This document shows positions 48,001 to 60,406 of a stretch of DNA of 64,000 nucleotides, one piece after another. The position numbers were made by a program, and so were the translations under genes. Under the pieces are notes generated by a model. It saw only the letters and a list, made by a program, of their open reading frames with translations. It had not been told where the DNA came from and made no database searches. This DNA comes from Pontederia crassipes (Eukaryota > Streptophyta > Magnoliopsida > Commelinales > Pontederiaceae), in the NCBI GenBank assembly GCA_030549335.1, contig CM060198.1, positions 61,873,953-61,937,952 on the forward strand, read 5' to 3'. Positions within the stretch are counted from its first letter, which is position 1; the number at the start of each line of letters is the position of its first letter.

Positions 48001-48432
48001 TGTTAGAGTTGTGAATACTTCAGGGTCCCTTGTTTCTCATACCGGGTTCGCCCACGTGAGCTTAGGAGAATCTGAGTATTACCCAATTAACAGTATTGCT
48101 GGCGTACGAACGAAAGGGGGGGTTCGGGGGGCCCGCCCCCCGACGGCGGTCCCGCTCGGGTTTTGGGCTTTTGTTTAGCCGGCCCGTGTGGTTTGGATTA
48201 GGTTTTTTCTCTGTTTTGTTCAGGTTTTGAACCCGTTTGGAGAGGCTATTTATAGCTTATTTTCAAATGTAATCTGTGCGGCGGTTGAAAACCTAAACGA
48301 TATAGTGAAACTTCTTTGCAGGACGTAGCCCTAATCTCAAGGGTGAACCTGGGTAAATTCGTGTGTCTCCTCTATTTTTTCTTGCAATCTCTCTGCGATC
48401 TTCTCCCTCCCTGTTCTCAAATTTTCCCATCA
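48001..48432 (+). repeat. 3' LTR of the copia element
   Basis: 432 bases with TG...CA ends, between the polypurine tract and host exon 5. It has TATTTATAGC at about 48,249 as a likely TATA box and a G/C-rich run (GGGGGGCCCGCCCCCCG) at about 48,127-48,143. Confidence 0.85.
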
Positions 48433-50463
48433 CTCAAGGTCATCCACAGGGATCTAAAGGCCAGCAACATCCTGATTGATGCGGACATGAATCCGAAGAT
48501 CTCAGACTTCGGCTTAGCCAGGCTCTTCGATGGCGAGCAGACGCAAGAAAAAACCAGCCGAGTTGTTGGGACATCGTAAGAGCATGCTGCATTTCTATCC
48601 AAATTGATTACATGCATAGCTTCAATGAATTCTATCAATGATGAATCACTAGAAAATCGGAAGAGCTTATAGCTTCAATGCATGCAGTGGTTACATGGCA
48701 CCGGAGTATGCCCTGTACGGCCAGTTCTCTGTCAAGTCGGATGTGTTCGGCTTTGGCGCTTTTGCCCTGGAGATTATGACGGGAAGGAGGAACACTGCGA
48801 AATTCGAATCTGGATATGCTGAACACCAAACCTATGTGAGTATTTATATAATAATACATTATTAATTTGAACGCTAAATCGCAACCCTGCCACCTAATAA
48901 AATACACATCAAAGAACAATACGGTCATCCTTACATGTACATCATAGTCAACTCAATATCAAATATTAGCAATGTTGATAATACTTTGAATCTGAACTCA
49001 GTTGTTTCCCTTTCTTAGTCAGACGCTTCAGCAGATTTTCCCAACGGAAGTCTCGCAAAAAATTTTAGGAGCATTCTATATGTGATTCGCAATTGATTTA
49101 TTTTCTTAACACGAGATAGGTGTCCTATTTTGGGAGATTAATTCAGAGTCCCAGTTAATATGTAATTCCTATCATCTATCAAATAGAGTGTCTATATAAA
49201 CTCCCTAGGGGTGCACATAGAGACTCATCCTTGTAATCATCATTATTCCATAACAAAGAGAGCCGCCGCTTTTCGAGGACGTAATTCGACATAACAAAGA
49301 GAGCTCCCCAAGATAATACACTCAGCCTAATAAACCCCTTGTCTAAAATTTTTAAAATTTACTTCTTCAGTTCATGCATTTCGTCCAATGCTTTTTTGTA
49401 AGGGGCCATTGAGATTGGAGTAGTGCCAGGAAGGAGATCGATGTGGAAATCAATCTCTCGTCATGGTTGTAACCGGTGATGTCTTCTGAAAAAACATCCA
49501 AAAACTTGCGAACTACATCTGACTATTGTAGCTCAGTTGATGGATCATTTGTCTTCACCACACATGCTAGAAATCTCTTCATTCTTTTTGTACCATCTTT
49601 TGTGTTTTTATTGCAAATATGATGATTTTTCCTTCTTTGCTAGTGGTATCTCGAACGATAACTTTGCATCCACCTTGGGTGCCAATAATTATCTTCTTTT
49701 GTTTGCATAAGACAACTACATCATGGTAGGAATCCATACCAAGAATTCGTAGTCCTTCATAGGAATCACTATTAAATCCGCAAAAAAAAATCATCGCCTT
49801 CTATCATTACTGGTACCTCAAGGAGGTACTCATGATGTGGAGTGTTCCTATAGGAGTGATCACCTCCTTTGGGCAGCTTATGTCATGCGATGGTAAACCT
49901 AAGATAGAAGCACAATCTTTAGATATGAAAGAGTGTGATGTACAAATCAAATAAAACTATAGTTGGAAGATCAATTATGAATGCGACTACCTTACCGTGT
50001 TGCATAAGCACGCATCCTAATTTTATACTACAAGCATCACTATACACTACACCCCCAAATACCTTTCGAAATGCTAAGTATGATTGTAGTGGTCAACCTA
50101 GCCTTCAACTCTTGGAAATTATCTTCTCATTTCTGTGTTCATATATACTTCATTCCCTTCTTCGTTAGGTTCGTCAAGGGAGATGCAATTTTCAAGAAGT
50201 CCTTAATGAACCTACGGTAATAACCTACCAATTTGAGGAAAATGTGAATTTCTGTTGCATGCATTGGTCTTGGCTAGTTGGATACCACTTCTACTTTAAA
50301 AGGATTCACAAAAATGCCATTTTTGATACTATGTGTCCGAGAAACATAATCTGTTCAAACTAAAACTCGCACTTTGACAACTTGCCATATAGCTTGTGTA
50401 GTCTTAATATCTCCAAGATAATTCTCAAATGTTCCTTGTACTATTATGGGCTCTCCGAATAAA

Positions 50464-50646
50464 TTAGAAAATTAGAATATCATCTGCAAAAACTATAACA
50501 AACTGATCTAAGTACGATTTGAATATCCTATTTATGAGATCCATGAAAGTTGTAAAAGCTTTCATCAGTTTGAAAGGCATCATTAAGAATTCATATTTAT
50601 TGTACCTTGATCGAAAAGTTATCTTCAGTACATCTTCTTCGGACAC
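50464..50646 (-). pseudogene. Gypsy reverse transcriptase fragment
   Basis: On the minus strand: [20 protein letters not shown], then [17 protein letters not shown] and FADDILIF. These match the Ty3/gypsy blocks TAFRTRYGHYEF, MPFGL, FMDLMNRVF and the catalytic F-x-DD box. It breaks off on both sides. Confidence 0.85.
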
Positions 50647-51359
50647 TCTAAGTTGATGGTACCCACTTCGTAAATCAAATTAATCGATGCATAATCTTAG
50701 AGAGTCGTCCTTCTTCTTGACGAAAAGCATTTGAGCTCCTCAAGATGATACACTCGGCTCGATAAATCTCTTGTCTAAAAGTTTCTGAATTTGCTTCCTC
50801 AGTTCACGCATTTCGGTCGGTGTCATCTTGTAAGGGGCCTTTGAGATTGGGATAGTGCCTGAAAGGAGATCGATGCAAAAATCAATCTTTCGTCCTGATG
50901 ATAATTCGGAGATGTCCTCTAGAAAGACATTCGTAAACTCACAAACTACGTCCGACTATTGTAGCTCGGTTGATGGACCATCCGTCTTCACCACACATAC
51001 TAAGAAACATCTTCATCTTTTTTGTATCATCTTTTGTGCTTTTATTGCATATATGATGATTTTCTATCTTTGCTAGTGGTACCTCGAATGATAGCTTTGC
51101 GTCCACCTTGGGTGCCAATAATTATCTAATTTTGTTTGCATCGGACAACTACATCATAGTAGGATAATCAATCCATACTAAGAATCACATCATAGTCCGT
51201 CATAAGGATCACTATTAAAGTCACTGAAAACTTTTTGCCTTCTACCATTACAGGTACCTCAAGGAGGTACTCATGATGTGGAGTGCTCCCATAGGAGTGA
51301 TCATCTTCATTGGGCGACTTATATTATGCAATGGTAAACTTAAGGCGGAAGCACAATAT

Positions 51360-51683
51360 CTAGATATGAAAGAGTGATGCACCCAAATCAAATAGAACTA
51401 TAGTAGGAAGACCAACTATGGATAATGTACATTTAATGATCTCGGCATCAGCTAAAATTGCTTCTTCTTCCAAGTGGAGGAGTCTTCCTTGTACTAGATC
51501 ATTTCTACCTCTGGCACCACGTGGAGCTTGAACATGATCATCCTTGTTCTTAGTAGGGCAGTCCCGAATGAAATACTCATACTGGCTACAGTGTATGCAG
51601 ACTCTAGCCTTCATCCTGTAGAGGTCGGAAGTCCTCGATAATGATGAATTTGGGTCAAGTTTTGATGAACTCGATTTGGACAT
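51360..51683 (-). pseudogene. Gypsy Gag zinc knuckle and aspartic protease fragment
   Basis: On the minus strand: a knuckle CIHCSQYEYFIRDC (C-X2-C-X4-x-X4-C, with the histidine replaced by Tyr or Phe), then a linker with RGARGRN, and LFDLGASLFHI, the protease active-site block (DLGAS). The rest of the protease is broken at the spacer. Confidence 0.78.
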
Positions 51684-52569
51684 GATCTTACTCAGGCCGG
51701 ATTACAGCGAACCCGATCGAGTTTTGTCACGCGGAACGACTATGAGAAGACGCAGTGGCTTTTCGATCCTCCTCTTTTTGGTGATTGCTGACATCATGCA
51801 TCATTATACAATACGTCTAGGGATTTACCTGAACTACTAGCAATATGTTTCAAGCCTAAGGTTAAGATTCTACTACCACAATTCCATACCTTACAAGTTT
51901 TTATTCGAGAAACTAATTCGTTCTTCTTCTTCCTCTTTTCCTTCCTCTTCCTCTACCCGCTCCTCTAAGTTTCGGTGTTTGGTTGTCTCTGCCCATGTCC
52001 GCATGATGATTCTCCTGTTGGCGACAGCAGCCTGGCATGAGAGAAGAGCTAAAAAGAATGCACGAAAACAATGGCAATGCTGAGGTAGTGTGCACTGGTT
52101 TTTGGGACAGCTCCCATTGGTTTTGATTTCATACTTATAGAGAAATGAATTCAATTTTATTTCGGAACTAACTCTATCTTAAATTTGTTTCCTTTTTTAT
52201 CTTTCCTTATTCAATTTTATCTTTCTTCTTTTTTTTCTTCTACGTTACTAGGTGTTACAAGTATAATATCAGCATGCATTATATTAACTTGGCTGAGACG
52301 TACAGGTGTGGTAGCACTGGACTTCGGAAGCAGTCCCAGAAGAATTGAGCTCAACTTTATGCGACCATCGCCTGCGGTGCGAGGCCCTGAGATACATCAG
52401 AATCGGATTTCTCTGCATTCAGGACAACCCTCTGGATCGGTCGACCATGTCCACAGTGATTCTCATGTTAAGCAGCGACTCCATGTCTGTCCAAGATCCG
52501 TCGATGCCTGCATTCTGTGGTGGAATGCCTACCACCACCCTCGTGTTTACGGATTCGTCCAAGATCGGA

Positions 52570-53205
52570 ATTCATTTAAGTCATTTTTTTAACGCTATCT
52601 TTCAACTTTATTTTGTAATCAGATTGTCCTCTGTGGTTTAACTTGTTTCACTAACTACTCTTTTGACCTATGATCGGACATTTTTTGGTTGTGCTATCGA
52701 CGTGATGATTCTCTCTCTCCTTCACGTAGACAACTTGCTAATGTGACATGATTACAAAATAAAATAATAATTTAAAAATAAAAAAGAGGCTGCCCTTCGG
52801 TGTCGACGCGGGGAAGGGGAGCCTCGCCCCCCTTTGTGAAGCGATTCCCCACCCCTTTCCCTAAGCAGGTGCGCACTGGGAAAGAATGGGGGCTCCCCCC
52901 CTCCCCACACACATACACACACATGACCTCATCGCAGAAGGGGGGTGGCATGTCAGCAAGGACGACCCTTTATTTTATTTTTAAAATTATTTTATTTTTA
53001 ATCATGCAATGTTAGCAATTGTTTGCATGGAGGAGAAAGAAATAAGTCGTGTGGATGTCACATTGACACCTCAACCACAAGACAACCGATCATAGGTTAA
53101 AAGGGAAATTCATGAAATAAGTTAGAAGATGGAGGGTGGACTAGTTACAGAATGAAATTGGAGGGTAGCATTGAGAAAACGTTAAAGTTGGAAAATGAAT
53201 TTTAT
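52570..53205. mobile_element. Foldback/MULE-like inverted-repeat element after CRK-B
   Basis: The left part (52,570-52,790) is the imperfect complement of the right part (52,965-53,205): ACCTATGATCGG versus CCGATCATAGGT, AAAATAAAATAAT versus ATTATTTTA, and AATTCATTT at the outer ends. The centre (52,795-52,960) is GC-rich with runs of C and an (AC)n run. Arm phrases (CTCCAACTT-like, CTCCATC-like, AAAATAAAATAATTTT) resemble those of the 5,772-6,782 element, so the two may be related. Ends are approximate and no target duplication is resolved. It truncates CRK-B exon 7 and abuts a CACTA transposase. Confidence 0.6.
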
Positions 53206-53211
53206 TTGGCC

Positions 53212-56200
53212 TAATCGTAGTTGGAATCGTCGTTGGAAAGACAAACACGGAATTATAACATAATAATATAAGGATTATGTTGATAAATTTATTAAAGTGA
53301 CTTATGAAAATGAAGGTGTCGCTTCTGCATGTGGTAAAATCTTATGTTTGTTCCAAAAATCAAATATTATTAGTGGAAAATGAAGATATGACATAAAGAA
53401 TGATTTATATTCGGGTGGTTCCTAATAAAATGCACAAAATGGTTCTTTCATGGCAAAAAATGTAATAAATCAACAACAATTGATGCTAACATTTATACTA
53501 ATGTGGTGAGTCGAGCAATTCATACATAGACATGGTACGAGATGCAATACTAGCAATTCAAGAAAATCCAAATCCTTTGGTTTCTAAGTTTCATAACCTT
53601 CTCAAAAAAGTCGACAAACTTTTGTGGGATGGATGCATGAAGTAAAGTACACTTTGCAATGACACAATTGATGAAGTTGAAATAAGAATTTAATATGAAC
53701 GAAAATCATGTTGATTGGATGGTTTCCATTATTAAGAGTATGCTTTTGACATCATAGAGGTTACCGACAAATTTTTATAAGTGCAAAAGATTGATGAGAG
53801 ATTTAAATTTGTACGAAAGATTGATGGAATATGATTACTTTTGTATGAGATATTGATGGAATATGATTAATGCATGTCATATATTTTATTATAAGGAACA
53901 ACTCATTTATCAGCTATTTCATTTGTGGTAAGATCAGTTATAAACTGAGGAAAGATTATCAAATTTCAAAGAAGAATAGTGCAAATAGTGTTCAGATACT
54001 TTCTCATAGTTTAAAAAATGCAATGATTATTTATTTTTGAGAAAAAAAGGTGGCACAAAGAAGGGATACATGATGATTCGACATCGATTACACATCCTTC
54101 GGGTGTCGAGGCATGAAAATGATTTGATGCACCCCATCCATCTTTTCTAGCAAAATCATGTAACATTAGGACTCTGCACTGAACCCATTAGATTCATGAG
54201 GAATGTCTCATTCTTGTTGGACATTTTTGTCACACCTTATAATTTGTCTCTAAGCATGCTTATGAGACAGAGAGCATACTACTTATTAGCATGATCCCAA
54301 GTCCTTCATTGCCAAGTGAAATCTTTGATGTTTAATTAAGACTTTCGGTTGTTGAACTTAATATGTTGTGAGAGGATGTTGTGTTTACTTATGATAAATC
54401 TAAGAAGCAACACTTCATGATGATGGATGCGTTAATATGGATTATAAGTGATTTTTGATAATACAATTTGAGTAGTTGGAGCAACAAAGATAAACGTGTT
54501 TGTCCTATATAAGGAAAGAATACAAAATAATTTTATTTGAAAAAACAATAGAAAAATATGATGATTTGATTGTCACTAAATATTTTTATTTATGGAGAAT
54601 TTGATGCGTGATGATATAAATTTATTTTAAAAGAATACAACTGAGTACACATTTTCTCTAAGTTATTTGACGGGACAAAAGTGTTAGAGCAAGAAAATAA
54701 ACTTAATCAAGTCTCATTCAGGTTGAATGTTGATTCTTGCAAGCAAATTGAGTTTGGGAGTGAACATAATTTGAAGAAGAGAATTGTTTTTTTAGAGTTG
54801 TCTTATTAATTTTTTAACTTAATTTGGTGTAACTTGGTTATCATGCATGTGGAGAAGAACATATTTGACAATATCTTTAACATTATTATGGATGGTAAAG
54901 AAAGAACAAAGATAACACAAAAGCACGTGAACACATAAAAATTATATGTAGAAGATCATAATTAGATATTATTTATATTTAGTACATGCAAGTCAAAAGC
55001 TACTTATGTTTTGGACAATTATTAACAAAAGTGATTTTCAAATGGGTAAAATAATTAAAATTTTTAGATGAATATGCTTCAAACATATATCATTGTTTTA
55101 ACATGAGAAATGAAAAGATACATGATATGAAAAGCCATGACTGTTATATTATTCATGCAAAGACCGCTTTCAATTGATTCTAAAGAACTTTTGTCAAAGG
55201 CCTAAAAATTTTAACCAAAGTATATATGTGCTTTAAAGAGCCTTGTACATCCACCATTCGCAATGAATGTCTCGATTAGAATCTTCTATTGTCATAATAA
55301 TGTGCAAGACAAGAAAGATATTTTCACCTTCTTTTTTTATGTGATGGATGACTTGATTGTACATTTCCATATAAAACAAAGATTAAGACAAAGATCAAGG
55401 GTTCTATATGTAAACACATATTTCATTGAGGCGGTGTCCAACTTTACTTTAATGTACTTTGAGCTATACATACAATTACAACATTCATAAGTTTCAAGAA
55501 ATAATGAAGTGTCGTGGTGAAGAAAAATAGAAATAGTTTATCCATCTTCAAATATTGCTGTCATCTTCTTGATAAAGGATACAAAATTATGTTGAGTGAC
55601 CAAGATCTCACATCGATTGAGAATTGTGTTTGCAAATTATAATGAGGTGACACTATATCTCAATTACGAATATTTATTTAATATGTTATAAAGGTTTATA
55701 TAAATTATTGATATGTGATTTAACTAAATAAAAATATTTAAATTTATAGAATTTGAAGAATTGTAAAGAGAAATCAATCCCTTAATTTCAAACGATGAAT
55801 TGTTGAAATTAAGAGACGAACATTTTGTCAACTAGTTGAGAAGTGAAGTGAAATTTTTTTCTGATTGTTCACACACACAAAATATATGTAATTGTCATTG
55901 CCTTCAACATTTTATAGGTTATAAATGGTTCAATGACAAATTTGATAATTCAAAATTTTGATTATGTACCATAGAAACAAGTATGTAGTTACTGTGATAA
56001 AATAGTTAATGGATATATATTCTATTTAGAATATATATCCTACAACATCAACTATTAATAGCGACATATGTATTGTAGGAAGCATGTATGGGGACAATGA
56101 GTTAGATTACTATGACATTATAGAAGAAATCATAAAGATGACCTATTTGAAAATTTTGAACAAAATTACAATGCTAAAATATCATTGGTTTGATTTAGAA

Positions 56201-56600
56201 AAATGGAGTTAGAGTCGATATACAATTTAAATTTGTGGATATTAAGTTTTGAAACTTTAATCATATCATCTTCAGAACAAACGTAACAAGTGTATTACAT
56301 TAAGTATTCATCGAAAGAAACTGAAGATGAATGGTGGATATTATGCAAAGAGATAAGTAGATTATTCTTACAAAAACAATGGTAGGTGATTATGAAACAT
56401 CATTCATATAGTCCCCATAGATGATTATTATGAAGAAGATCGAGTGAACAAGATAATTAGTGTGATCGAAAAAGTTGAAAGTATTCTATTAGATGATGAC
56501 ACTGAGTTTGGAAGTGTTCAATTTAAATGATCTTTTGAAAGTAAACATTGATAATTTTATTGACGATGACTTAAACCAATATTAAAATGACAATAATCAA
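53212..56600 (+). pseudogene. TNP2-type CACTA transposase, long pseudogene
   Basis: The conserved blocks of the family appear in order, in shifting frames with many stops. Transposase-associated domain: RSWNRRWKDKHGI and YVDKFIKVTYENEGV (53,220-53,310). Then FHNLLKKVDKLLWDGC (about 53,590), MVSIIKSMLL and LPTNFYKCKRLMRDL (about 53,725-53,800), ACHIFYYKEQ, HPSGVEA and FDAPHPSFLAKSCNIRTLH (about 54,100), TPYNLSLSMLMRQRAYYLL (about 54,235), and EDVVFTYDKSKKQHFMMMDA plus NLSSWSNKDKRVCP (about 54,372-54,510). DUF4218-like and DUF4216-like parts follow at 55,263-55,680 and 56,040-56,520. The order makes the identification firm, although no long frame survives. Confidence 0.82.
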
Positions 56601-57849
56601 GATACAAGCGATTGAATCACGTAATTGATTTAATAAATTATACAATTATATGTTTTAAATTTATAATTTAAGTATAATCATGACATGATATTGATAATTA
56701 TCTTTAGGTATGGTTATTAGAGGTCGAACTTTTGGATCGTCTCATTCTTCTAGGCCGTCACTCCATATTAGTGAGTCATTTCAACTATCATGTGAAATAT
56801 TTATGTGTATTTGATTTATATTGCCAAACAAATTATCATTAATCTTTTTAATGATGACAATTGCTACATCGCGACAAGACATGTTGTTGGATTGTCACAC
56901 GGCAGGTGCTCCATTGATGAGTCATCTCGAACATACGATGGCGATCGACATACAATACATATCATGTCAGTTTATTTCTTGTGTATTTAATTTATCTTTT
57001 GCATGCAACTATTTTAACTATTTTTTTATGGTAACTACACTGTCGACAAGATATGTAGAAGCCTCGTCACATTCTAGCGTCCACTCAACATGAGCACATG
57101 ACGATGATTATCATATTATGCTAGGTAATATATTTACTATTATTTAAGTTATATTTATCATGTAATTGCATTAATAATCTTTTATTTTAATATTGATATA
57201 TGCTACGTCACCGATGGGACAAGTAACCGGATCGTCACATTATGATGTTCATTCGATCAGTGAATTGGCACTACCAGATGATGACAGTTAGGACCGCTAT
57301 GGACTAGACACCGATGGATATTGTGAAAGGTGAGAACTTTAGTGCATATGTCATTTATTTAGTTTGAGTTTGTATTACACGGATTATTTATTTTCTAACA
57401 CTATTTGTCGATCATTCTAGATTTCTCAACTTATCCCCCTACAACATATGGTGATTCCTCTTCGACCAAAGAAAAAGTGTTCTACGGCAGGATGGTCACC
57501 TTAATAATATTGCTCGACCATAAGTTAAATAATTTTTACAAATTTTATTATAGTTTCCTTATAATTAGAAAAATATCTTCTTTGTAAACTTCAGGACTAC
57601 TTTCATACTTGCTTTCATACTTACTTCTGTTGTGTGGGATATTAGTGCCTTTGTCCTTGCTCACTTACAATAAGGGGGTAGGATCATGAAAAGATGTCCC
57701 AATTAAAGTGAAGGATGATGTTTTTCACATGTTCACCTTATGATTACATTTTTTGCGTTACATAATTTATTTTATATTATTTGTAAACTATTGACATTCA
57801 TATTTTTTCTAGAAATCAAATTAGTTTCATTCAGAACTCAATTTGGGAA

Positions 57850-58720
57850 TGATACATAGATGTTTTGAGGTGGTGACTATGAAACCCCGAAATTGATTGC
57901 AAAAGTTTTATAAGGTTGTCACGTCCGCCAACCTTAGTAATAAGCATGGTATACAGAGATGTCCAAAACATATTACGCATCCAGTTTGAGAGTTTTATGT
58001 AGAAAATGATAAATAAGTTTATATTTAAATTATATTTTACTTAATTTATCATTTTAAAATTTTTAAATATTTGATGTTGATGCATGATGAATGAGGATTG
58101 GCAGAAAAAGTTTGAAACAACAAAAATTGGCACTTTTCAAGTGGAGGGTCCATCCGATTTGACGAACCGTCGATGCATGGTAATACATATATAAAAAAGA
58201 ATATTTAAACTTTTATATAATATTTAATTACTTATTTTGCAAAATTTAAAACTTTGATGTAGGAGGAGAAAGAAGGGGGTCATGTCGATTTTTGCGCTGT
58301 CTACGAAACTACGCATAAGAGCATAAAGACTCATGAATTGATCACGTTGTGCCCATAGAGTATTGGTAATTCTCATCATGTGTTTATTTGATTGTTTCAA
58401 TTAGTCTAAATGATTTTCAAAGTTTGTAATGTTTAAATCGTTTAGGATGCATATAATGAAAAGATCTCTGAGAAGTAGGGAAATGATCCTACTATCTAGC
58501 CATCAAGTCATTGCCTCGAATACAATTCATACTTATAATGTTATAGAATACTTTATATACTTATAAAATGTATTTATATTGAAGGGACACTATTGTTTGG
58601 GAGGAGGTGACCGTTATGACACGAGACAAATACCCAAGGGGTTTAGGAATAGCCGCTCAGGTTTCTAAGAATACATAGGTTGTCTTGCAGTCCTAGATCC
58701 AAACATCACAAGTTTGAGGA
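57850..58720 (+). pseudogene. CACTA ORF2 (Ptta/En/Spm-type) tail remnant
   Basis: Short in-frame pieces match the C-terminal end of plant En/Spm ORF2 proteins: EEKEGGHVDFCAVYETTHKS (about 58,265-58,325) and DAYNEKISEK, then GNDPTI (about 58,447-58,500). The related phrase in the element at 9,167 is YNAKMAEKYGDDPST. Stops and missing segments are common, and exon borders cannot be set. The region from 56,600 to 57,850 has no recognised gene. Confidence 0.5.
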
Positions 58721-59183
58721 ACGAATATGGCGTTGTAACAATAATGATTTAGGGTAGAAACTTTTGTAACACTGGACATGATTGAACTTTTGTAACATTT
58801 ATGACTTTGCGGTGATAATAGTTTCTTTAGCTTATGATATTATTATTTTTATGATGTCATTAGTTCTTTTGTGATGCATTATAACTTCTTTAGTTTCTAT
58901 TATTATGGATGTGCAGAATATATTATAGATGCATTATAAATATGTATGGGAGAAGGAAAGAATGAAAATATAGTATGGGCAAAATATATCATAATTAACA
59001 TCGCATTCGCTACACATTAGTGACGCATCGGTGGCAGGTTACGACATGAATTCAGCACTACCACAACATTGCCCTAGTGTCCCACAATAATGTCAACATA
59101 GAGTGATGCACTTTCGTGACCTTGGAGTCATTGTAGCGCCTTAATAGATAACATAGAAGGCAGGCTAAGAATGGCTTTAGCAT

Positions 59184-59250
59184 CTATGGATGTTCATCGG
59201 GTCGAATCCAATGATCCGATCCGACCTGATCTGACCTAGTTTGGATCGTC
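59184..59250. mobile_element. Fragment of a hAT-like element related to the CRK-C intron 3 insert
   Basis: GTTCATCGGGTCGAATCC, ATGATCCGATCCGACC and TTTGGATCGTC resemble the complement of 63,170-63,245. The match is short, so it is a truncated end joined to the cut CACTA copy. Confidence 0.5.
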
Positions 59251-60406
59251 ACAATATTTCTCTTTCAAATAATAATCTCCTAAAATAAAATAACTAAAAC
59301 ATGAAATTCATCCTAAAATTGTAGAGAGATAATAACACTAATAATTGAAAAAATTGCATCAAGAATAAATCAGGATTCTCGGATGTCATTGGAGCATCTG
59401 GATCAGCCGTCCAATCAAATCTCTCTCTTGGTTGAAGCCTGCAGAGCTCACGACTCAACAATGAAAGAAAACCAAACTTCAAAGCACACCCGTAATGAAT
59501 GATTCATCATGTATTTATAGGCATGAAAAGTGCTTCACGTTAATTACGAGTGTTAATATCATAAGGTTGAAAGTAAATTCGTTCCGATAAAGTTCTTCTT
59601 CTAATCTTCATGCCCTTTTTCTAATCTCATCCAACATGATAAATTCTTCTTATCTTCACTCCCTTCTATACGTCATTCGTCCAATTATTGACCAATAAAC
59701 ATCAGTCATGTAGGGCGTAATCTTTATCTCACGCCCAATAGAATAATATTGCATTTCTTTAACCCTCAAGAAAGTTGGACGTAAAAGTTTATCCAATTAA
59801 GGTGACAACCCTAATTTGGCGCCCTGGATGTGATGTCTCGGCCAATAAAACATGTGATAAGATCTTGGGTGAAGATAAATCTCTATCCCTATATCGCCTA
59901 GTAAACTCCTTTGTGATGTAACTCATGGCCGCCAAGTTTAATACCACCTTAGATAGTGCTACATCTCGCCCGTAACATTAGTCTTATTTGTTTCTCGATC
60001 GATAACAAAGAGAAGTCCTCGATGATGATAACAACTTGGCGCCCTGTAAACTCTTCCAATTATGTTTTACGCCTAATAATGATAGATCCTCGGGTAAATG
60101 TTGCTCGATAAATATGATTACTCAACTCCTTATCACCATGGCTGAAGTAATTTATAAAGTTGGCGCCTTGTGATTTGAAGCTTGATATAATCCGTCTGAT
60201 AATCGATCATTTGAGGTTAATTCGACTTTCCTGTAAAAAAATTAAGTCAATTCCTTCTTAGTTAAAATATTCAAAGCATTAGTAATCAAAATCGATAAAT
60301 CCGGAATTATGACAAAAAATGATATAAAATGATACATGCTATGATCAAATTATAAAAAAAATTAATTAAAATAATAAACTTAAATATGTTTTATTTTACA
60401 TGCATC
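59250..60406 (-). mobile_element. Diverged Athila-family LTR fragment
   Basis: The minus strand reads GATGCATGTAAAATAAAACA from 60,406, then AATTCCGGATTTATCGATTT, words with GGCGCCA, TTACGCCC and GGCCGAGA, a TATA region (CCTATAAATAC at about 59,512-59,522), then GAGTCGTGAG and TCTCTCTACAATTTTAGGATGAA. This order follows the LTR at 27,293-29,188 base by base in outline. It ends at about 59,250, before the LTR's 3' third. No internal region is present, so it is a truncated LTR of an older member. Confidence 0.72.

Larger units (their letters stand above)
44048..48432 (+). mobile_element. Ty1/copia element in CRK-B exon 5, 5' LTR mostly deleted
   Basis: The 3' LTR is 48,001-48,432 (starts TGTTAGAG, ends CCCATCA), after the polypurine tract AAGTGGGAGAA. 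Of the 5' LTR only about 38 bases remain (44,048-44,085), matching 48,066-48,104. Host exon sequence resumes right after the 3' LTR; CTCAA at 48,433 and CTCAG at 44,043 are a probable 5-bp duplication. Gag-pol order (protease, integrase, reverse transcriptase, RNase H) is that of copia elements. The LTR and polypurine style suggest the Tork/Tnt1 lineage (inference). Confidence 0.88.
48874..52259 (-). mobile_element. Rearranged Ty3/gypsy fragments in CRK-B intron 6
   Basis: Alignment with CRK-A intron 6 places the insert between TTTGAACG (ends 48,873) and GTATAATATCAGCATGC (from 52,261). On the minus strand it begins TGTAACACC at 52,259, a typical gypsy LTR start, with CTATAAGTATG as likely TATA box. 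A Gag knuckle and protease follow (51,683-51,360), then a spacer, then a reverse-transcriptase piece (50,646-50,464). A second copy of the spacer follows at 49,299-49,985, matching 50,737-51,425 nearly base for base. 48,874-49,298 is a different LTR-like stretch with ACATAACAAAGAGAG repeated. The set is a composite of at least two partial elements. Confidence 0.72.
41844..52560 (+). pseudogene. CRK-B: cysteine-rich receptor-like kinase pseudogene split by four insertions
   Basis: This is a paralogue of CRK-A with the same seven exons, now dispersed: exon 1 41,844-42,609 and 43,025-43,090; exon 2 43,170-43,319; exon 3 43,410-43,540; exon 4 43,679-43,799; exon 5 43,949-44,047 and 48,433-48,575; exon 6 about 48,689-48,835; exon 7 52,305-52,560. 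Defects: a MITE in exon 1 brings a stop at 42,660; 87 bases are missing from exon 4, in frame, removing the kinase alpha-C helix and its glutamate; one T is lost in exon 5 (ACACGGGGG where A and C have ACACTGGGGG); a copia element interrupts exon 5; intron 6 holds a gypsy fragment; exon 7 has TAG at its third codon and loses its end. A truncated secreted protein with two DUF26 domains (41,844-42,662, 272 codons) could still be made from exon 1. Confidence 0.92.
53212..59183 (+). mobile_element. CACTA family B, copy 2 (both ends truncated)
   Basis: This contains a TNP2-type transposase (53,212-56,600) and an ORF2-type tail (57,850-58,720), followed by 250 bases of the subterminal array. It aligns with copy 1 over 55,270-57,345 (copy 1: 10,427-12,446) and 58,650-59,183 (copy 1: 17,956-18,550). 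The 5' end is missing where a foldback element adjoins, and the 3' end is cut at 59,183 after GGCTTTAGCATC. It is the better guide to the ancestral gene order. Confidence 0.75.
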
